This document shows, in pieces, positions 18,996 through 28,716 of a stretch of 64,000 nucleotides of DNA (positions are counted from its first letter, which is position 1; each line of letters begins with the position of its first letter). The notes beneath the pieces are model-generated. The model did not search any database. It saw nothing but the letters and a program-made list of their open reading frames with translations, and had not been told where the DNA came from. The DNA is from an uncultured Paracoccaceae bacterium (GTDB lineage Bacteria > Pseudomonadota > Alphaproteobacteria > Rhodobacterales > Rhodobacteraceae). A program made the position numbers and the translations under genes. The stretch lies in the NCBI GenBank assembly GCA_947495295.1, contig CANLYJ010000001.1, positions 806,001 through 870,000 of the forward strand, given 5' to 3'.

Positions 18996-19910
18996 ATGTC
19001 GAGCAGGGCAAACCCGAAAGTTGTTGTCCTGATGGGCGGTCCATCGGCTGAAAGGGAGGTTTCCCTCAGCTCGGGCCGTGAGTGTGCGGCGGCTTTACGG
19101 GAAGCAGAATGCGAAGTGATCGAGGTCGATGCAGGCCCCGATATTGCTGCGCGCCTGCAGGATATCGCCCCTGATGTTGTGTTCAACGCGCTTCATGGCC
19201 GTTGGGGCGAAGATGGTGCCATTCAGGGTGTTCTGGAATGGTTGCAAATTCCTTATACCCATTCGGGCATCCTCGCCTCTGCGCTTACTTTGGACAAGCA
19301 GCGGACAAAGGACGTCTATCGCAATGTTGGCTTGCCCGTTGTGGACAGTGTTTTGGCCGCTGCTGATGATGTGCGCGCCGCCCATGTCATGTCACCGCCT
19401 TATGTCGTGAAGCCGTATAACGAAGGCTCCAGCGTCGGCATCTATATCGTTGACAAGGATGCAAATGGCCCGCCGCAACTGGCCGACGACATGCCTGATC
19501 AGGTCATGGTAGAGGCATTTGCCCCCGGTCGCGAACTGACCACGACGGTTATGGGCGACCGCGCGCTGACCGTTACGGATATCATCACCGATGGCTGGTA
19601 TGACTATCACGCCAAATATGCACCGGGTGGGTCGCGCCATGTTCTGCCCGCCGATATTCCAACCGACATTTTCGATGCCTGCATGGATTATGCCCTGCGC
19701 GCGCACCAGGCCCTTGGCTGCCGTGGTGTGACCCGCACTGATTTCCGCTGGGATGAAACCCGCGGCATTGATGGCCTGATCCTGCTGGAAACCAATACCC
19801 AACCGGGTATGACGCCCACATCACTCACCCCCGAACAGGCGGCACATGTGGGCGTCACCTTTCCTCAGCTCTGCCGCTGGATGGTGGAGGACGCATCATG
19901 CGATCGCTGA
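18996..19910 (+). CDS. ddl: D-alanine:D-alanine ligase
   Basis: This 304-aa ATP-grasp enzyme makes D-Ala-D-Ala for MurF. It contains VVLMGGPSAEREVSLSSG at the N-terminus, LHGRWGEDGAIQG, the ATP-binding KPYNEGSSVGI, and the C-terminal LETNTQPGMTPTSL metal-binding block. The 89-bp gap before it holds two short hairpins (including GGGTC-gccaaa-GACCC at 18961-18976). It overlaps ftsQ by 13 nt. Confidence 0.95.
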   Translation: MSSRANPKVVVLMGGPSAEREVSLSSGRECAAALREAECEVIEVDAGPDIAARLQDIAPDVVFNALHGRWGEDGAIQGVLEWLQIPYTHSGILASALTLDKQRTKDVYRNVGLPVVDSVLAAADDVRAAHVMSPPYVVKPYNEGSSVGIYIVDKDANGPPQLADDMPDQVMVEAFAPGRELTTTVMGDRALTVTDIITDGWYDYHAKYAPGGSRHVLPADIPTDIFDACMDYALRAHQALGCRGVTRTDFRWDETRGIDGLILLETNTQPGMTPTSLTPEQAAHVGVTFPQLCRWMVEDASCDR

Positions 19911-20794
19911 CCCGCCGCAAAGCCGCAGATGCACCCCATGATCCCGCACCTTCGCGTCTGGGCTACCGGTATCAGCGGTTATTGTTGACGCCAGGGTTCC
20001 GGGTTTTCGTGCGGGTTGGCGTGCCGATCATCCTGATCGCGATCATCGCAACCAGCTGGTTTTCGCATGAGGAAAACCGGGCGATGTTGCAGGCCCGGAT
20101 CGACGATGCGCGGCAAGGTTTTCAAACCAGACCGCAATTCATGGTGCAATCCATGGCGATTACCGGCACCGATGCGGCGTTAGAGGCCGACGTCGCCGCC
20201 GTTTTGCCGATCATCTTTCCTGTCTCGTCCTTTGATCTGGACCTTGAGGCATTGCGCAAGCTGGTCGAGGATTTGCAAGCTGTCAAATCCGCGCGGGTCA
20301 AGGTGGGCGAGGCCGGGGCGTTGCAGGTCGCCGTGAACCCGCGGGTGCCCGTGGCGCTATGGCGTGACGGGACCATATTGCGCCTGATTGATGCCGAGGG
20401 GATCCAATCCGGGACGGTGATCGCGCGCTCTGACCGGCTTGATTTGCCGCTGATCGCTGGGGACGGGGCGGAACAGAATATTGTTGAGGCATTGGCGCTC
20501 CATGCCGGTGCCGGGCCTTTGCGCGACCGGGTGCGCGGGCTCGTGCGCATGGGTGAACGCCGCTGGGATATCGTGCTGGACCGTGATCAGCGCATCCTGC
20601 TGCCGGGTGAAGATTCGGTGGCGGCCTTTGACCGGATCATCGCACTGAACGAAGCGCAGGATATGTTGAAACGTGACGTGGTTGTTGTGGATATGCGCAA
20701 CGCCAACCGGCCCACGCTGCGGATGAATGAAGAGGCGGCGCTGGCGCTGCGCCGGGTCAATGAAACAATACCAAATAGCGGGGCGGACGAGTAA
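19898..20794 (+). CDS. ftsQ: Cell division protein FtsQ
   Basis: This 298-aa bitopic protein has a basic cytoplasmic tail, one membrane segment (VGVPIILIAIIATSWF, about residues 44-59), a POTRA-like domain (QFMVQSMAITGTDAAL) and the FtsQ/DivIB domain (VNPRVPVALWRDG). It recruits FtsL/FtsB and regulates FtsWI. It overlaps ftsA at one base (TAATG), and its place between ddl and ftsA is canonical. Confidence 0.92.
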   Translation: MRSLTRRKAADAPHDPAPSRLGYRYQRLLLTPGFRVFVRVGVPIILIAIIATSWFSHEENRAMLQARIDDARQGFQTRPQFMVQSMAITGTDAALEADVAAVLPIIFPVSSFDLDLEALRKLVEDLQAVKSARVKVGEAGALQVAVNPRVPVALWRDGTILRLIDAEGIQSGTVIARSDRLDLPLIAGDGAEQNIVEALALHAGAGPLRDRVRGLVRMGERRWDIVLDRDQRILLPGEDSVAAFDRIIALNEAQDMLKRDVVVVDMRNANRPTLRMNEEAALALRRVNETIPNSGADE

Positions 20795-22128
20795 TGGGCG
20801 ATCTCTATGACAGCCAACGGGCGATGCGACAAATGCGCAAAGCGGCGATGCAGCGCGGCGTTGTTGCCATTCTGGATGTCGGCACATCCAAGATTGCCTG
20901 CCTCGTGCTCCGCTTTGACGGGCCAGAGCAATTCCGCAGCGTTGATGGGGTTGGGTCCATGGCGGGCCAATCCCAGTTCCGCGTGATTGGTGCGGCGACC
21001 ACCCGGTCGCGCGGCGTGCGTTTTGGTGAAGTCGATGCGATGCAGGAAACCGAACGCGCCATTCGGACTGCTGTGCAGGCGGCGCAGAAAATGGCCAATG
21101 TGCGCGTTGATCACGTGATTGCCTGCGTGTCGGGCGCGCGCCCCCGGTCCTACGGTCTGGACGGGTCGCTTGACGTGTCGGGCGGAATGATCACCGAACA
21201 GGACATCAGCCAGGTCATGGCCGATTGCGACGTGCCCGATTACGGGGCGGATCGTGAGGTGTTGCATGCCCAGCCGGTGAATTTTGCTCTTGATAATCGG
21301 TCTGGTCTTGCCGACCCGCGCGGTCAGATTGGTCACAGGTTGACCACCGATATGCATATGCTGACAGTGGATGCTGCTGCGATCCAAAACCTGTTTTACT
21401 GCATCAAACGCTGTGATCTGGAACTGGCCGGACTGGCATCATCTGCTTACGTGTCGGGCATGTCGTCGCTGGTCGAGGATGAACAGGAACTTGGTGCGGC
21501 CTGCATTGATCTGGGCGGCGGATCAACCGGCGTGTCGATCTTCATGAAAAAACACATGATCTATGCCGATGCGGTGCGCATGGGCGGGGAACATGTGACT
21601 TCGGACATTTCGATGGGGCTGCAAATCCCCACCGCAACTGCTGAGCGGATCAAGACATTCTATGGCGGCGTTGTCGCCACCGGTATGGATGACCGCGAGA
21701 TGATCGAAATCGGCGGCGATACCGGCGACTGGGAACATGACAGGCGCACCGTCAGCCGGGCCGAACTGATCGGGATCATGCGACCCCGTGTTGAAGAAAT
21801 CCTAGAAGAAGTGCGCCTGCGTCTGGATGCCGCCGGATTTGAACACCTGCCCAGCCAGCAAATTGTGCTCACCGGCGGCGGCAGCCAGATCCCCGGACTT
21901 GATGGTCTGGCCAGCAAAATTCTTGGCCAGCAAGTGCGCCTTGGTCGACCTTTGCGGGTTCAGGGCCTGCCGCAAGCCGCTATCGGACCTGCATTTTCCA
22001 GCGCAGTGGGACTGACATTATTTGCCGCGAATCCGCAGGACGAATGGTGGGATTTCGAAATTCCGGCAGATCGTTACCCCGCACGGTCGCTGAAACGCGC
22101 TGTGAAATGGTTTAAAGACAACTGGTAA
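20794..22128 (+). CDS. ftsA: Cell division protein FtsA
   Basis: This 444-aa actin-like ATPase tethers FtsZ to the membrane. [16 protein letters not shown] is the phosphate-1 loop, [15 protein letters not shown] the phosphate-2 loop, and [15 protein letters not shown] the adenosine motif. The final residues [13 protein letters not shown] form the amphipathic membrane-targeting helix. Confidence 0.96.
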   Translation: MGDLYDSQRAMRQMRKAAMQRGVVAILDVGTSKIACLVLRFDGPEQFRSVDGVGSMAGQSQFRVIGAATTRSRGVRFGEVDAMQETERAIRTAVQAAQKMANVRVDHVIACVSGARPRSYGLDGSLDVSGGMITEQDISQVMADCDVPDYGADREVLHAQPVNFALDNRSGLADPRGQIGHRLTTDMHMLTVDAAAIQNLFYCIKRCDLELAGLASSAYVSGMSSLVEDEQELGAACIDLGGGSTGVSIFMKKHMIYADAVRMGGEHVTSDISMGLQIPTATAERIKTFYGGVVATGMDDREMIEIGGDTGDWEHDRRTVSRAELIGIMRPRVEEILEEVRLRLDAAGFEHLPSQQIVLTGGGSQIPGLDGLASKILGQQVRLGRPLRVQGLPQAAIGPAFSSAVGLTLFAANPQDEWWDFEIPADRYPARSLKRAVKWFKDNW

Positions 22129-22297
22129 TACGCAACATCTTGCCGATCAGTCGAAATCAAGCGGAAAAGCAAAGTTTTTCGTCCAGATTTGGTGGCAATT
22201 TTGTGTTTTTAACGTGACCTTTCGGCATCACTCCGGTAGGGTGAGTCCCAATAAGCAGGCGCTCGTGGGCACGGGCATAAAAACAGGCGGATCGAGT

Positions 22298-23917
22298 ATG
22301 ACATTGAATTTATCCCTCCCGGGGCATGAAGAGTTGAAGCCACGTATCACCGTATTCGGTGTGGGTGGTGCGGGCGGCAATGCCGTCAACAACATGATCG
22401 AGAAAGAACTCGACGGGACAGAGTTTGTGGTCGCCAATACCGATGCGCAGGCGCTTCAGCAGGCACGCGCTGGCAACAAGATCCAGATGGGCCTTAAAGT
22501 CACCGAAGGTCTGGGTGCCGGGGCCCGGGCCACAGTGGGCGCTGCCGCCGCCGAGGAAAGCATCGAACAAATCGTCGATCATCTGGCGGGCGCGCATATG
22601 TGTTTCATCACTGCCGGTATGGGCGGGGGCACTGGTACTGGTGCCGCCCCGATCATCGCACAGGCCGCCCGCGAACTGGGTGTTCTGACCGTTGGTGTTG
22701 TCACCAAACCCTTCCAGTTTGAAGGCGCAAAGCGGATGAAGCAGGCCGAAGACGGGGTTGAGGCCCTGCAAAAGGTCGTTGATACGCTGATCATCATCCC
22801 CAACCAGAACCTGTTCCGGTTGGCCAATGAAAACACAACCTTTACCGAAGCTTTCGCACTTGCCGATGATGTCCTTTACCAGGGTGTCAAAGGCGTGACC
22901 GACCTGATGGTGCGCCCCGGCCTGATCAACCTCGACTTTGCTGACGTTCGTGCCGTGATGGATGAAATGGGCAAGGCGATGATGGGCACCGGCGAAGCAG
23001 ATGGCGAAAACCGCGCCATTCAGGCCGCGGAAAAGGCGATTGCCAACCCGCTTCTGGACGAGATTTCGCTGGAAGGCGCAAAAGGCGTTTTGATCAATAT
23101 TACAGGCGGTTACGACCTGACCTTGTTCGAACTGGACGAGGCCGCAAACAAGATCCGCGAAAAGGTAGACAGCGAAGCCAACATCATTGTCGGCTCCACG
23201 CTTGATACGGGCATGGAAGGTCGCATGCGCGTGTCTGTCGTCGCAACCGGCATCGACGCTGCTGTCAGTAATGCCGATACGCCGCTGCCACGCCGGTCTA
23301 TGGCCGCCCCGCTTGCGCAGCCTGTGGCGGTTGAGGCGCCTGAACCCGCAGTGCAGGAAGTTCCCGCACCAGCGGCCGCCGTCGCGCACGAAGAGCAGCC
23401 AACATTTGCAGAACTGGACGTGCCAGCCGCAGCACCAGCGCCGGAACCACAGGCACAGCCTGCGGCGTTCCAACCACGTGTGGAGCCCGCTGCAGCAGCG
23501 CCACAGCCAGCCGCCGCAGACGATCTGCCGCCACCGGCCTACACACCGCGGCCCGCGCCACAGCTGACAGAGGCCGAAACATTCGTCGCCCCGCGCGCCA
23601 CAGCACCCAACGCGGCACCTGGCACACCAACGCCCGAAGCGATGGCACGGCTGCAGGCCGCCGTTGCCCGCGCCCCGAGGCAGGCACCAGAACAACCTGC
23701 CGCACGCCCACAGGAACCGACGGCGTCAGAGGCGGAAAAGCCACGCTTTGGCATCAACTCTCTGATCAACCGTATGACAGGCGCGCAAGCCGAAGGTGGG
23801 GGCCAACAACCTGCACGGGCACAGCCACAGGTGACAGCGATCCATCAGGAGCCTGAAGCCAGCGAAGACCAGGATCGAATCGAAATTCCGGCCTTCCTGC
23901 GTCGCCAGGCCAACTAA
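22298..23917 (+). CDS. ftsZ: Cell division GTPase FtsZ
   Basis: This 539-aa tubulin homologue forms the Z-ring. The ATG giving [20 protein letters not shown] fits the family. The tubulin signature [28 protein letters not shown] and the T7-loop region [11 protein letters not shown] are clear. After about residue 330 comes a long Ala/Pro/Gln/Glu-rich intrinsically disordered linker, longer than in enterobacteria but usual in alphaproteobacteria. The C-terminal conserved peptide [14 protein letters not shown] binds FtsA and other partners. A 169-bp leader separates it from ftsA, and a strong terminator follows. Confidence 0.97.
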   Translation: MTLNLSLPGHEELKPRITVFGVGGAGGNAVNNMIEKELDGTEFVVANTDAQALQQARAGNKIQMGLKVTEGLGAGARATVGAAAAEESIEQIVDHLAGAHMCFITAGMGGGTGTGAAPIIAQAARELGVLTVGVVTKPFQFEGAKRMKQAEDGVEALQKVVDTLIIIPNQNLFRLANENTTFTEAFALADDVLYQGVKGVTDLMVRPGLINLDFADVRAVMDEMGKAMMGTGEADGENRAIQAAEKAIANPLLDEISLEGAKGVLINITGGYDLTLFELDEAANKIREKVDSEANIIVGSTLDTGMEGRMRVSVVATGIDAAVSNADTPLPRRSMAAPLAQPVAVEAPEPAVQEVPAPAAAVAHEEQPTFAELDVPAAAPAPEPQAQPAAFQPRVEPAAAAPQPAAADDLPPPAYTPRPAPQLTEAETFVAPRATAPNAAPGTPTPEAMARLQAAVARAPRQAPEQPAARPQEPTASEAEKPRFGINSLINRMTGAQAEGGGQQPARAQPQVTAIHQEPEASEDQDRIEIPAFLRRQAN

Positions 23918-23960
23918 ACCGGGGTTCTTCGCCCATTTGAACGTGGCGTCACGTCATTGC

Positions 23961-23993
23961 AAAAGACCGCTTCTGGGCGGTCTTTTCTTTTTT
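23961..23993 (+). terminator. Rho-independent terminator after ftsZ
   Basis: AAAAGACCGC (23961-23970), loop TTCTGG, then GCGGTCTTTT (23977-23986) form a perfect 10-bp stem followed by CTTTTTT. This is a textbook intrinsic terminator 44 bp past the ftsZ stop and separates ftsZ from lpxC. Confidence 0.93.
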
Positions 23994-24138
23994 ATATCAA
24001 CGGTTTATTGTCGCTGTCACATTGCTGCCATAGAAAAGCGCGTCGATGTTTCAGACCGTTAGAAAGAGTGAGTTGAGGGAAAACGTCCATCACCTTACTT
24101 CCTACATGTAGAAGAAATGTGACAAGGGCCTCACCCCC

Positions 24139-25056
24139 GTGCAAACGACCCTCCAGACCGACGTCGTGTTTGATGGAACCGGATTACATTCCGGTGTGCC
24201 TGTGCGCGTGGTTTTGCGCCCTGCTGCGGCGTCGACCGGGATTGTGTTCCGGCGGACCGACCTGTCGGATACACCACGACTGGCGGCGACATGGGACAAT
24301 GTCATTGTATCGCCCCTGAATACCCGGCTGACAAATGCCGACGGTGTCACCGTTTCAACAATCGAACATCTTATGGCAGCCCTTGCCGGTTGTGGCGTGC
24401 ATAACGCGCTGATCGACATTGACGGGCCCGAAGTGCCGATCCTCGACGGCAGTGCGGCCTTGTTCGTGCGCGGCATCGTCCGGGCCGGGGTCACACGTTT
24501 GTCGGCACCTTTGCGTGCGATTGAGATTATCAAAGACGTCACCGTGACCGAAGGTGGTGCAGTGGCCACGCTGTCACCCGCAACAACCCTGCAGATCGAT
24601 TTCGCAATTGATTTTGCAGATGCGGCCATTGGACGGCAGCACAAGGTGCTGAACCTGGCGAACGGAACATTCGTGCGTGAGCTGTGCGATAGCCGGACGT
24701 TCTGTCGGTCGTCAGATGTGGACCATATGCGGGCCAACGGTCTGGCGCTGGGTGGGACCATGGAAAACGCCGTCGTTGTGGATGGTGATGCAGTCCTGAC
24801 ACCCGGCGGTTTGCGCCACCGGGATGAGGCCGTGCGGCACAAGATGCTGGATGCTTTGGGTGATCTATACACCGCTGGGGCGCCGATCCTCGGGCGGTAT
24901 TCGGGCTCACGCTCTGGGCATGCGATGACAAACAAACTGCTCCGCGCGCTTTTCGCAGATCCGACAGCATGGCGTTGGGTCGATTGTGACGCAAAAATCG
25001 CCGCTCGTTTGCCCGGTGTCGGGGTCAGCGCGGCCGATCTTTATGCCGTTGCCTGA
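24139..25056 (+). CDS. lpxC: UDP-3-O-acyl-N-acetylglucosamine deacetylase LpxC
   Basis: This 305-aa zinc enzyme performs the committed step of lipid A synthesis. Family marks are FDGTGLHSGVPV, TIEHLMAALAG with a zinc His, DGSAALFV, RHRDEAVRHKMLDALGDL with zinc His and Asp, and GRYSGSRSGHAMTN with the catalytic His. A GTG start is used, because an in-frame stop lies ten codons upstream and no ATG is available. It implies an LPS-bearing outer membrane. Confidence 0.95.
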   Translation: MQTTLQTDVVFDGTGLHSGVPVRVVLRPAAASTGIVFRRTDLSDTPRLAATWDNVIVSPLNTRLTNADGVTVSTIEHLMAALAGCGVHNALIDIDGPEVPILDGSAALFVRGIVRAGVTRLSAPLRAIEIIKDVTVTEGGAVATLSPATTLQIDFAIDFADAAIGRQHKVLNLANGTFVRELCDSRTFCRSSDVDHMRANGLALGGTMENAVVVDGDAVLTPGGLRHRDEAVRHKMLDALGDLYTAGAPILGRYSGSRSGHAMTNKLLRALFADPTAWRWVDCDAKIAARLPGVGVSAADLYAVA

Positions 25057-25189
25057 CACTTCGCGCAGATAGTTGATCAGCAACCTGCGCAAAAGGCATT
25101 TTGCCCCCGATTTTTCTATGCTAGACCCAAAGCCAACCAAGGGCCAATGTGTCCAAAATTCGAGCGACCACAGGGTGGGGACATCAGCA

Positions 25190-26026
25190 ATGTCAGGCGG
25201 GACAAGCAAAAGACGCGCAAATCTTGGCGCCGCCATGGCATTGGCGTTTCTGGCGGCTTGTGGCGGCCCATCAGAGCCTGCACTTGATGCGCTGACGGCA
25301 CAGCAAATCTTTGAGCGTGGTGAACGGCAGTTGGAAACGGGCAAGCCCGATGATGCGGCGTTTTCCTTTGGTGAAATCGAACGGCTTTATCCGTATTCGG
25401 AATTTGCGCAGCGCGGTTTGATCATGCAAGCCTTTGCCTATCACCGTGACGAAGACTACCCCAATAGCCGGGCTGCGGCGCAGCGATACCTCGACTTCTA
25501 CCCGGCAGAGGAAGACGCGCCATATGCGGCTTATCTGCTGGCGCTATCTTACTACGATCAGATCGACGAGATCGGCCGCGACCAAGGGCTGACCTTTCAG
25601 GCGCTGCAATCCTTGCGCCAGGTGATCGAACAATATCCTGATAGCGAATACGCCCGCACGTCCGTCCTGAAATTCGATCTTGCCTTTGACCATCTGGCGG
25701 CCAAGGAAATGGAAATCGGGCGTTATTACCTCAAGCGGGGCCATTATGGCGCGGCAGCAAGCCGATTCCGCATTGTGGTCGAAGATTTCCAAACGACGAC
25801 TCATACGGCTGAGGCGCTGCACCGGCTTGTGGAAACCTATCTGGCATTGGGCCTTGTCGAAGAGGCGCAGACTGCGGGCGCAATACTGGGTCATAACTAC
25901 CGCTCAAGCGACTGGTACGCCTCCAGCTTTGCGTTGCTGAACGGGCGTGATTTGCCAGCAGAGGCGCGCGGCGATAATTGGCTGGCTTCGATCTACCGGC
26001 AGGTGGTGCGCGGTGAATGGCTGTAA
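25190..26026 (+). CDS. bamD: Outer membrane assembly lipoprotein BamD (ComL)
   Basis: This 278-aa lipoprotein has an N-terminal signal ending in a lipobox (LAFLAACGG, Cys acylated) and TPR-like repeats from about residue 40 (GERQLETGKPDDAAFSFGEI; RLYPYSEFAQRGLIMQAFAY). BamD is the essential helical partner of BamA in beta-barrel insertion. I chose the ATG at 25190, preceded by GGGTGGGG, because the longer frame adds non-signal sequence. Confidence 0.93.
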   Translation: MSGGTSKRRANLGAAMALAFLAACGGPSEPALDALTAQQIFERGERQLETGKPDDAAFSFGEIERLYPYSEFAQRGLIMQAFAYHRDEDYPNSRAAAQRYLDFYPAEEDAPYAAYLLALSYYDQIDEIGRDQGLTFQALQSLRQVIEQYPDSEYARTSVLKFDLAFDHLAAKEMEIGRYYLKRGHYGAAASRFRIVVEDFQTTTHTAEALHRLVETYLALGLVEEAQTAGAILGHNYRSSDWYASSFALLNGRDLPAEARGDNWLASIYRQVVRGEWL

Positions 26027-26061
26027 GCATGACGGGGTAAACCCGACCATGGGAGGCTGAC

Positions 26062-27711
26062 ATGCTGCGCGGCCTCGACATCCGAAACATGCTGATCATT
26101 GACCGTCTGGAACTGGCGTTTCAACCCGGCTTGAACGTGCTGACCGGCGAAACCGGGGCTGGTAAATCAATTCTGCTGGATGCGTTGGGTTTTGTGTTGG
26201 GCTGGCGCGGTCGGGCCGAACTGGTCCGCCAAGGTGCCGATCAGGGTGAGGTGACAGCATGGTTCGATCTGCCAACAGGGCATCCCGCCCTTGATGTGCT
26301 GGAGGACGCTGGCATCGCCTATGAGGGCGAATTGATCCTGCGCCGGATCAACACCCGCGATGGGCGCAAGACCGCGTGGATAAACGATCGTCGCGCAAGT
26401 GGCGAGGTGCTGCGCCGCCTGTCAGATACGCTGGTCGAATTGCATGGGCAGCATGATGACCGAGGGCTGCTGAACCCGCGTGGTCACTTGCAAATGCTGG
26501 ATGCATTTGGCGGCTATGATGCCGCTGTGACCAAGACGCGCGTGGCTTGGCGTGCCCTTGGCATTGCCAAAAATGCGCTGGAAGCTGCGACGACGAAACT
26601 CTCCGAAGCTCAAGCGGAAGAAGACTACCTGCGGCACGCCGTGGCCGAGCTTGATGCGCTGTCACCAGAGGCAGGAGAAGAAGAAACGCTCGATACCCAG
26701 CGCCGCCTGATGCAGGCGGCAGAACGCATTCGTGAAGATATCACAAAGGCCCATGATGCATTGGGGCTACAGGGGGCAGAGGGGTTGGTCACCGACGCCT
26801 CGCGCTGGCTGCAGGGCGTGGCCGACAAGGCCGAGGGACAATTGGACGCCCCCCTGTCATCAATTGAACAGGCGATGCTGGCCCTTGATCAGGCCCAGCA
26901 AGGGATCACCAATTGCCTTGATGCGCTGTCCTTCAACACGTCCGAACTGGAAGAGGTCGAAGAACGGCTTTTCGCGATTCGCGGGCTGGCGCGCAAGCAC
27001 GGTGTGTTGCCTGATGACCTGCGCAGTTTTGCCGATGATTTGCGGGCGCGGTTGACCATGCTGGACAATGGCGCCGGTGAGATAGCCGGGTTACAGTCGG
27101 CAGTGGATCAGGCGCAGTCGGATTATGAAACGGCGGCCCAGAAACTGACAGCCAAGCGGGGCAAGGCGGCCAAGGCACTCGATAAGGCAATGGCGACCGA
27201 ACTGGCCCCGCTGAAAATGGAGCGCGCGGCATTTGCCACACAAATCAGCGCTGCCGAACCGGGACCGGATGGCCGCGATGGGGTGGCGTTTACCGTTGCC
27301 ACCAACCCCGGCGCACCGGCCGGGCCGCTCAACAAAATTGCCTCTGGCGGGGAGCTGAGCCGGTTCCTATTGGCATTAAAAGTCTGCCTGACCAAATCGG
27401 ACGACGGCCTGACAATGATCTTTGACGAGATTGACCGCGGGGTCGGCGGGGCCACGGCGGATGCGGTGGGTCGCAGACTGGCCGAACTGGCCGAAGGCGG
27501 GCAGGTACTCGTTGTGACCCACTCACCGCAGGTGGCTGCATTGGGTGGACATCACTGGCGGGTTGAAAAGCGTCAGCAGGCAAATATGACAACATCGACG
27601 GTTGTCGCGTTGGACAGCAAGGCAAGGGTAGATGAAATCGCGCGGATGTTATCAGGCGATACGGTGACAGATGCAGCGCGGGCGGCGGCGCGCGCATTGA
27701 TCAAGACATAA
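26062..27711 (+). CDS. recN: DNA repair ATPase RecN
   Basis: This 549-aa SMC-like protein acts in double-strand-break repair. It has Walker A GETGAGKS near residue 31, a central coiled-coil region (about 150-360), the ABC signature-like IASGGELSRFLLALK, and Walker B MIFDEIDRGVGG followed by the H-loop VVTHSPQVAA. GGGAGG precedes the start. I saw no alphaproteobacterial LexA box (GTTC-N7-GTTC) in the short gap upstream, so SOS control is not supported here. Confidence 0.96.
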   Translation: MLRGLDIRNMLIIDRLELAFQPGLNVLTGETGAGKSILLDALGFVLGWRGRAELVRQGADQGEVTAWFDLPTGHPALDVLEDAGIAYEGELILRRINTRDGRKTAWINDRRASGEVLRRLSDTLVELHGQHDDRGLLNPRGHLQMLDAFGGYDAAVTKTRVAWRALGIAKNALEAATTKLSEAQAEEDYLRHAVAELDALSPEAGEEETLDTQRRLMQAAERIREDITKAHDALGLQGAEGLVTDASRWLQGVADKAEGQLDAPLSSIEQAMLALDQAQQGITNCLDALSFNTSELEEVEERLFAIRGLARKHGVLPDDLRSFADDLRARLTMLDNGAGEIAGLQSAVDQAQSDYETAAQKLTAKRGKAAKALDKAMATELAPLKMERAAFATQISAAEPGPDGRDGVAFTVATNPGAPAGPLNKIASGGELSRFLLALKVCLTKSDDGLTMIFDEIDRGVGGATADAVGRRLAELAEGGQVLVVTHSPQVAALGGHHWRVEKRQQANMTTSTVVALDSKARVDEIARMLSGDTVTDAARAAARALIKT

Positions 27712-27727
27712 AGCCAACGGCGATTTG

Positions 27728-27750
27728 TGTCGCGCAAAAGGACCGCGACA
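27728..27750 (+). terminator. Possible terminator hairpin after recN
   Basis: TGTCGCG (27728-27734) and CGCGACA (27744-27750) pair perfectly 17 bp after the recN stop. The nearest T-rich run (TTTGTCTTTTT) is about 10 bases beyond the stem, so intrinsic termination is uncertain. Confidence 0.35.
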
Positions 27751-28093
27751 TACCGAGTCCCTTTGTCTTTTTACGAAGTTGGGATGTCTACGAAGCATCG
27801 TCAGAAACGAATTGGGGGCGACGCCTGCGCTCTCAACGCTGCATCGCCCCCGGAACATACGGGTTACCCAACCCACTCGTAACATTGCACGTTTTGGCCA
27901 CTCACCTCCGCCACGCACGTCTTTCAATAGTTCTCGAAAGGACCCGCAAACGTTTCCTTCCTTTAACACTGAGCGCGTTTCCGCCGATATGCGGACGCCG
28001 AACCCAGATACTCGTTAACCACCCAAGGTCTAACGCGACCCTGTACGAGATGATTAGCAGGTATTCGCCGACATGCTCAACCTGTCCCAAAGT

Positions 28094-28112
28094 ATGTCAT
28101 ATATACTGACAT
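28094..28112. promoter_or_regulatory. ATGTCA-N7-TGACAT dyad
   Basis: Perfect 6-bp inverted arms are separated by TATATAC in the AT-rich gap upstream of the chloride channel. The form fits a dimeric repressor site overlapping a -10-like TATA sequence. No regulator is identified. Confidence 0.35.
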
Positions 28113-28716
28113 AACTATCAGAAGTTGACTGAAATCGATAAATTCACGACCAGATTTCGACGCGATGAAGATGGAAATGAGCGTGATATATGAAAAAAAA
28201 GTCAATTTTTGTTATTTATTACAGTCGTTTCTGGGGTAAACCAAATGTTGTGGTGGTTTGAACGGCAGCTGTGAATAACGCGATATGGGTAACGCGCATA
28301 ATCTCCCTGAGATTGAGTCGTATCACGTCACAACTTCACGCTGCGCTGCAGAAAAATGACGTTAGGTAATTTATGTTGCAATTTTACATCGGCAAAATGC
28401 CGCTCATAAATGATTACCTCTGCGGCATTAATAATTGATGCACTTTCGGCGCCTTCGAACGTCATCTATCGCGCCTGACGAACGCGCACCAGGGCTGACG
28501 TGATCGCATCCTGAACCATCTGATCAGATGGACGCATTGGCCAATGCCCGAATTCGTCTTTGCTAATTCTTTGAACAGCTTAGTGCCGTGCGAATCAAGG
28601 TTGGACGAAACTGCCTGATCGCCTAATAGTGTGCGTGCATGTGGTAGCGGGGCCAGAGGCCGGTCATTTGCCATGCATGTCGTGATGGTACCGCATTTGG
28701 TGCAAGGGTTGGCAAG

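Larger units (their letters stand above)
27712..28716. other. One-kilobase gap without a convincing gene
   Basis: This AT-richer stretch between recN and the chloride channel has only frames with implausible composition. Structured elements include TGTCGCG/CGCGACA (27728-27750, possible recN terminator), GGGGGCGA/TCGCCCCC (27814-27851), a dyad at 28094-28112, and an A/T-rich patch near 28190-28220. It could hold a small RNA or decayed genes; neither is proven. Confidence 0.55.

Noticed and set aside
22310-23695. 461-codon open frame antisense to ftsZ
   Set aside because: Cys/Trp/Arg-rich nonsense composition produced by the strong codon bias of ftsZ on the other strand; no motif or ribosome-binding site.
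26027-26061. LexA (SOS) box for recN
   Set aside because: No GTTC-N7-GTTC or close variant is seen in the short gap before recN.
27725-28018. 97-codon plus-strand frame after recN
   Set aside because: It covers hairpin sequence, is Arg/Pro/Thr-rich without structure and has no ribosome-binding site.
28462-28674. 70-codon minus-strand frame in the 1-kb gap
   Set aside because: No ribosome-binding site, no family resemblance and mixed composition; could be a fragment but cannot be supported.
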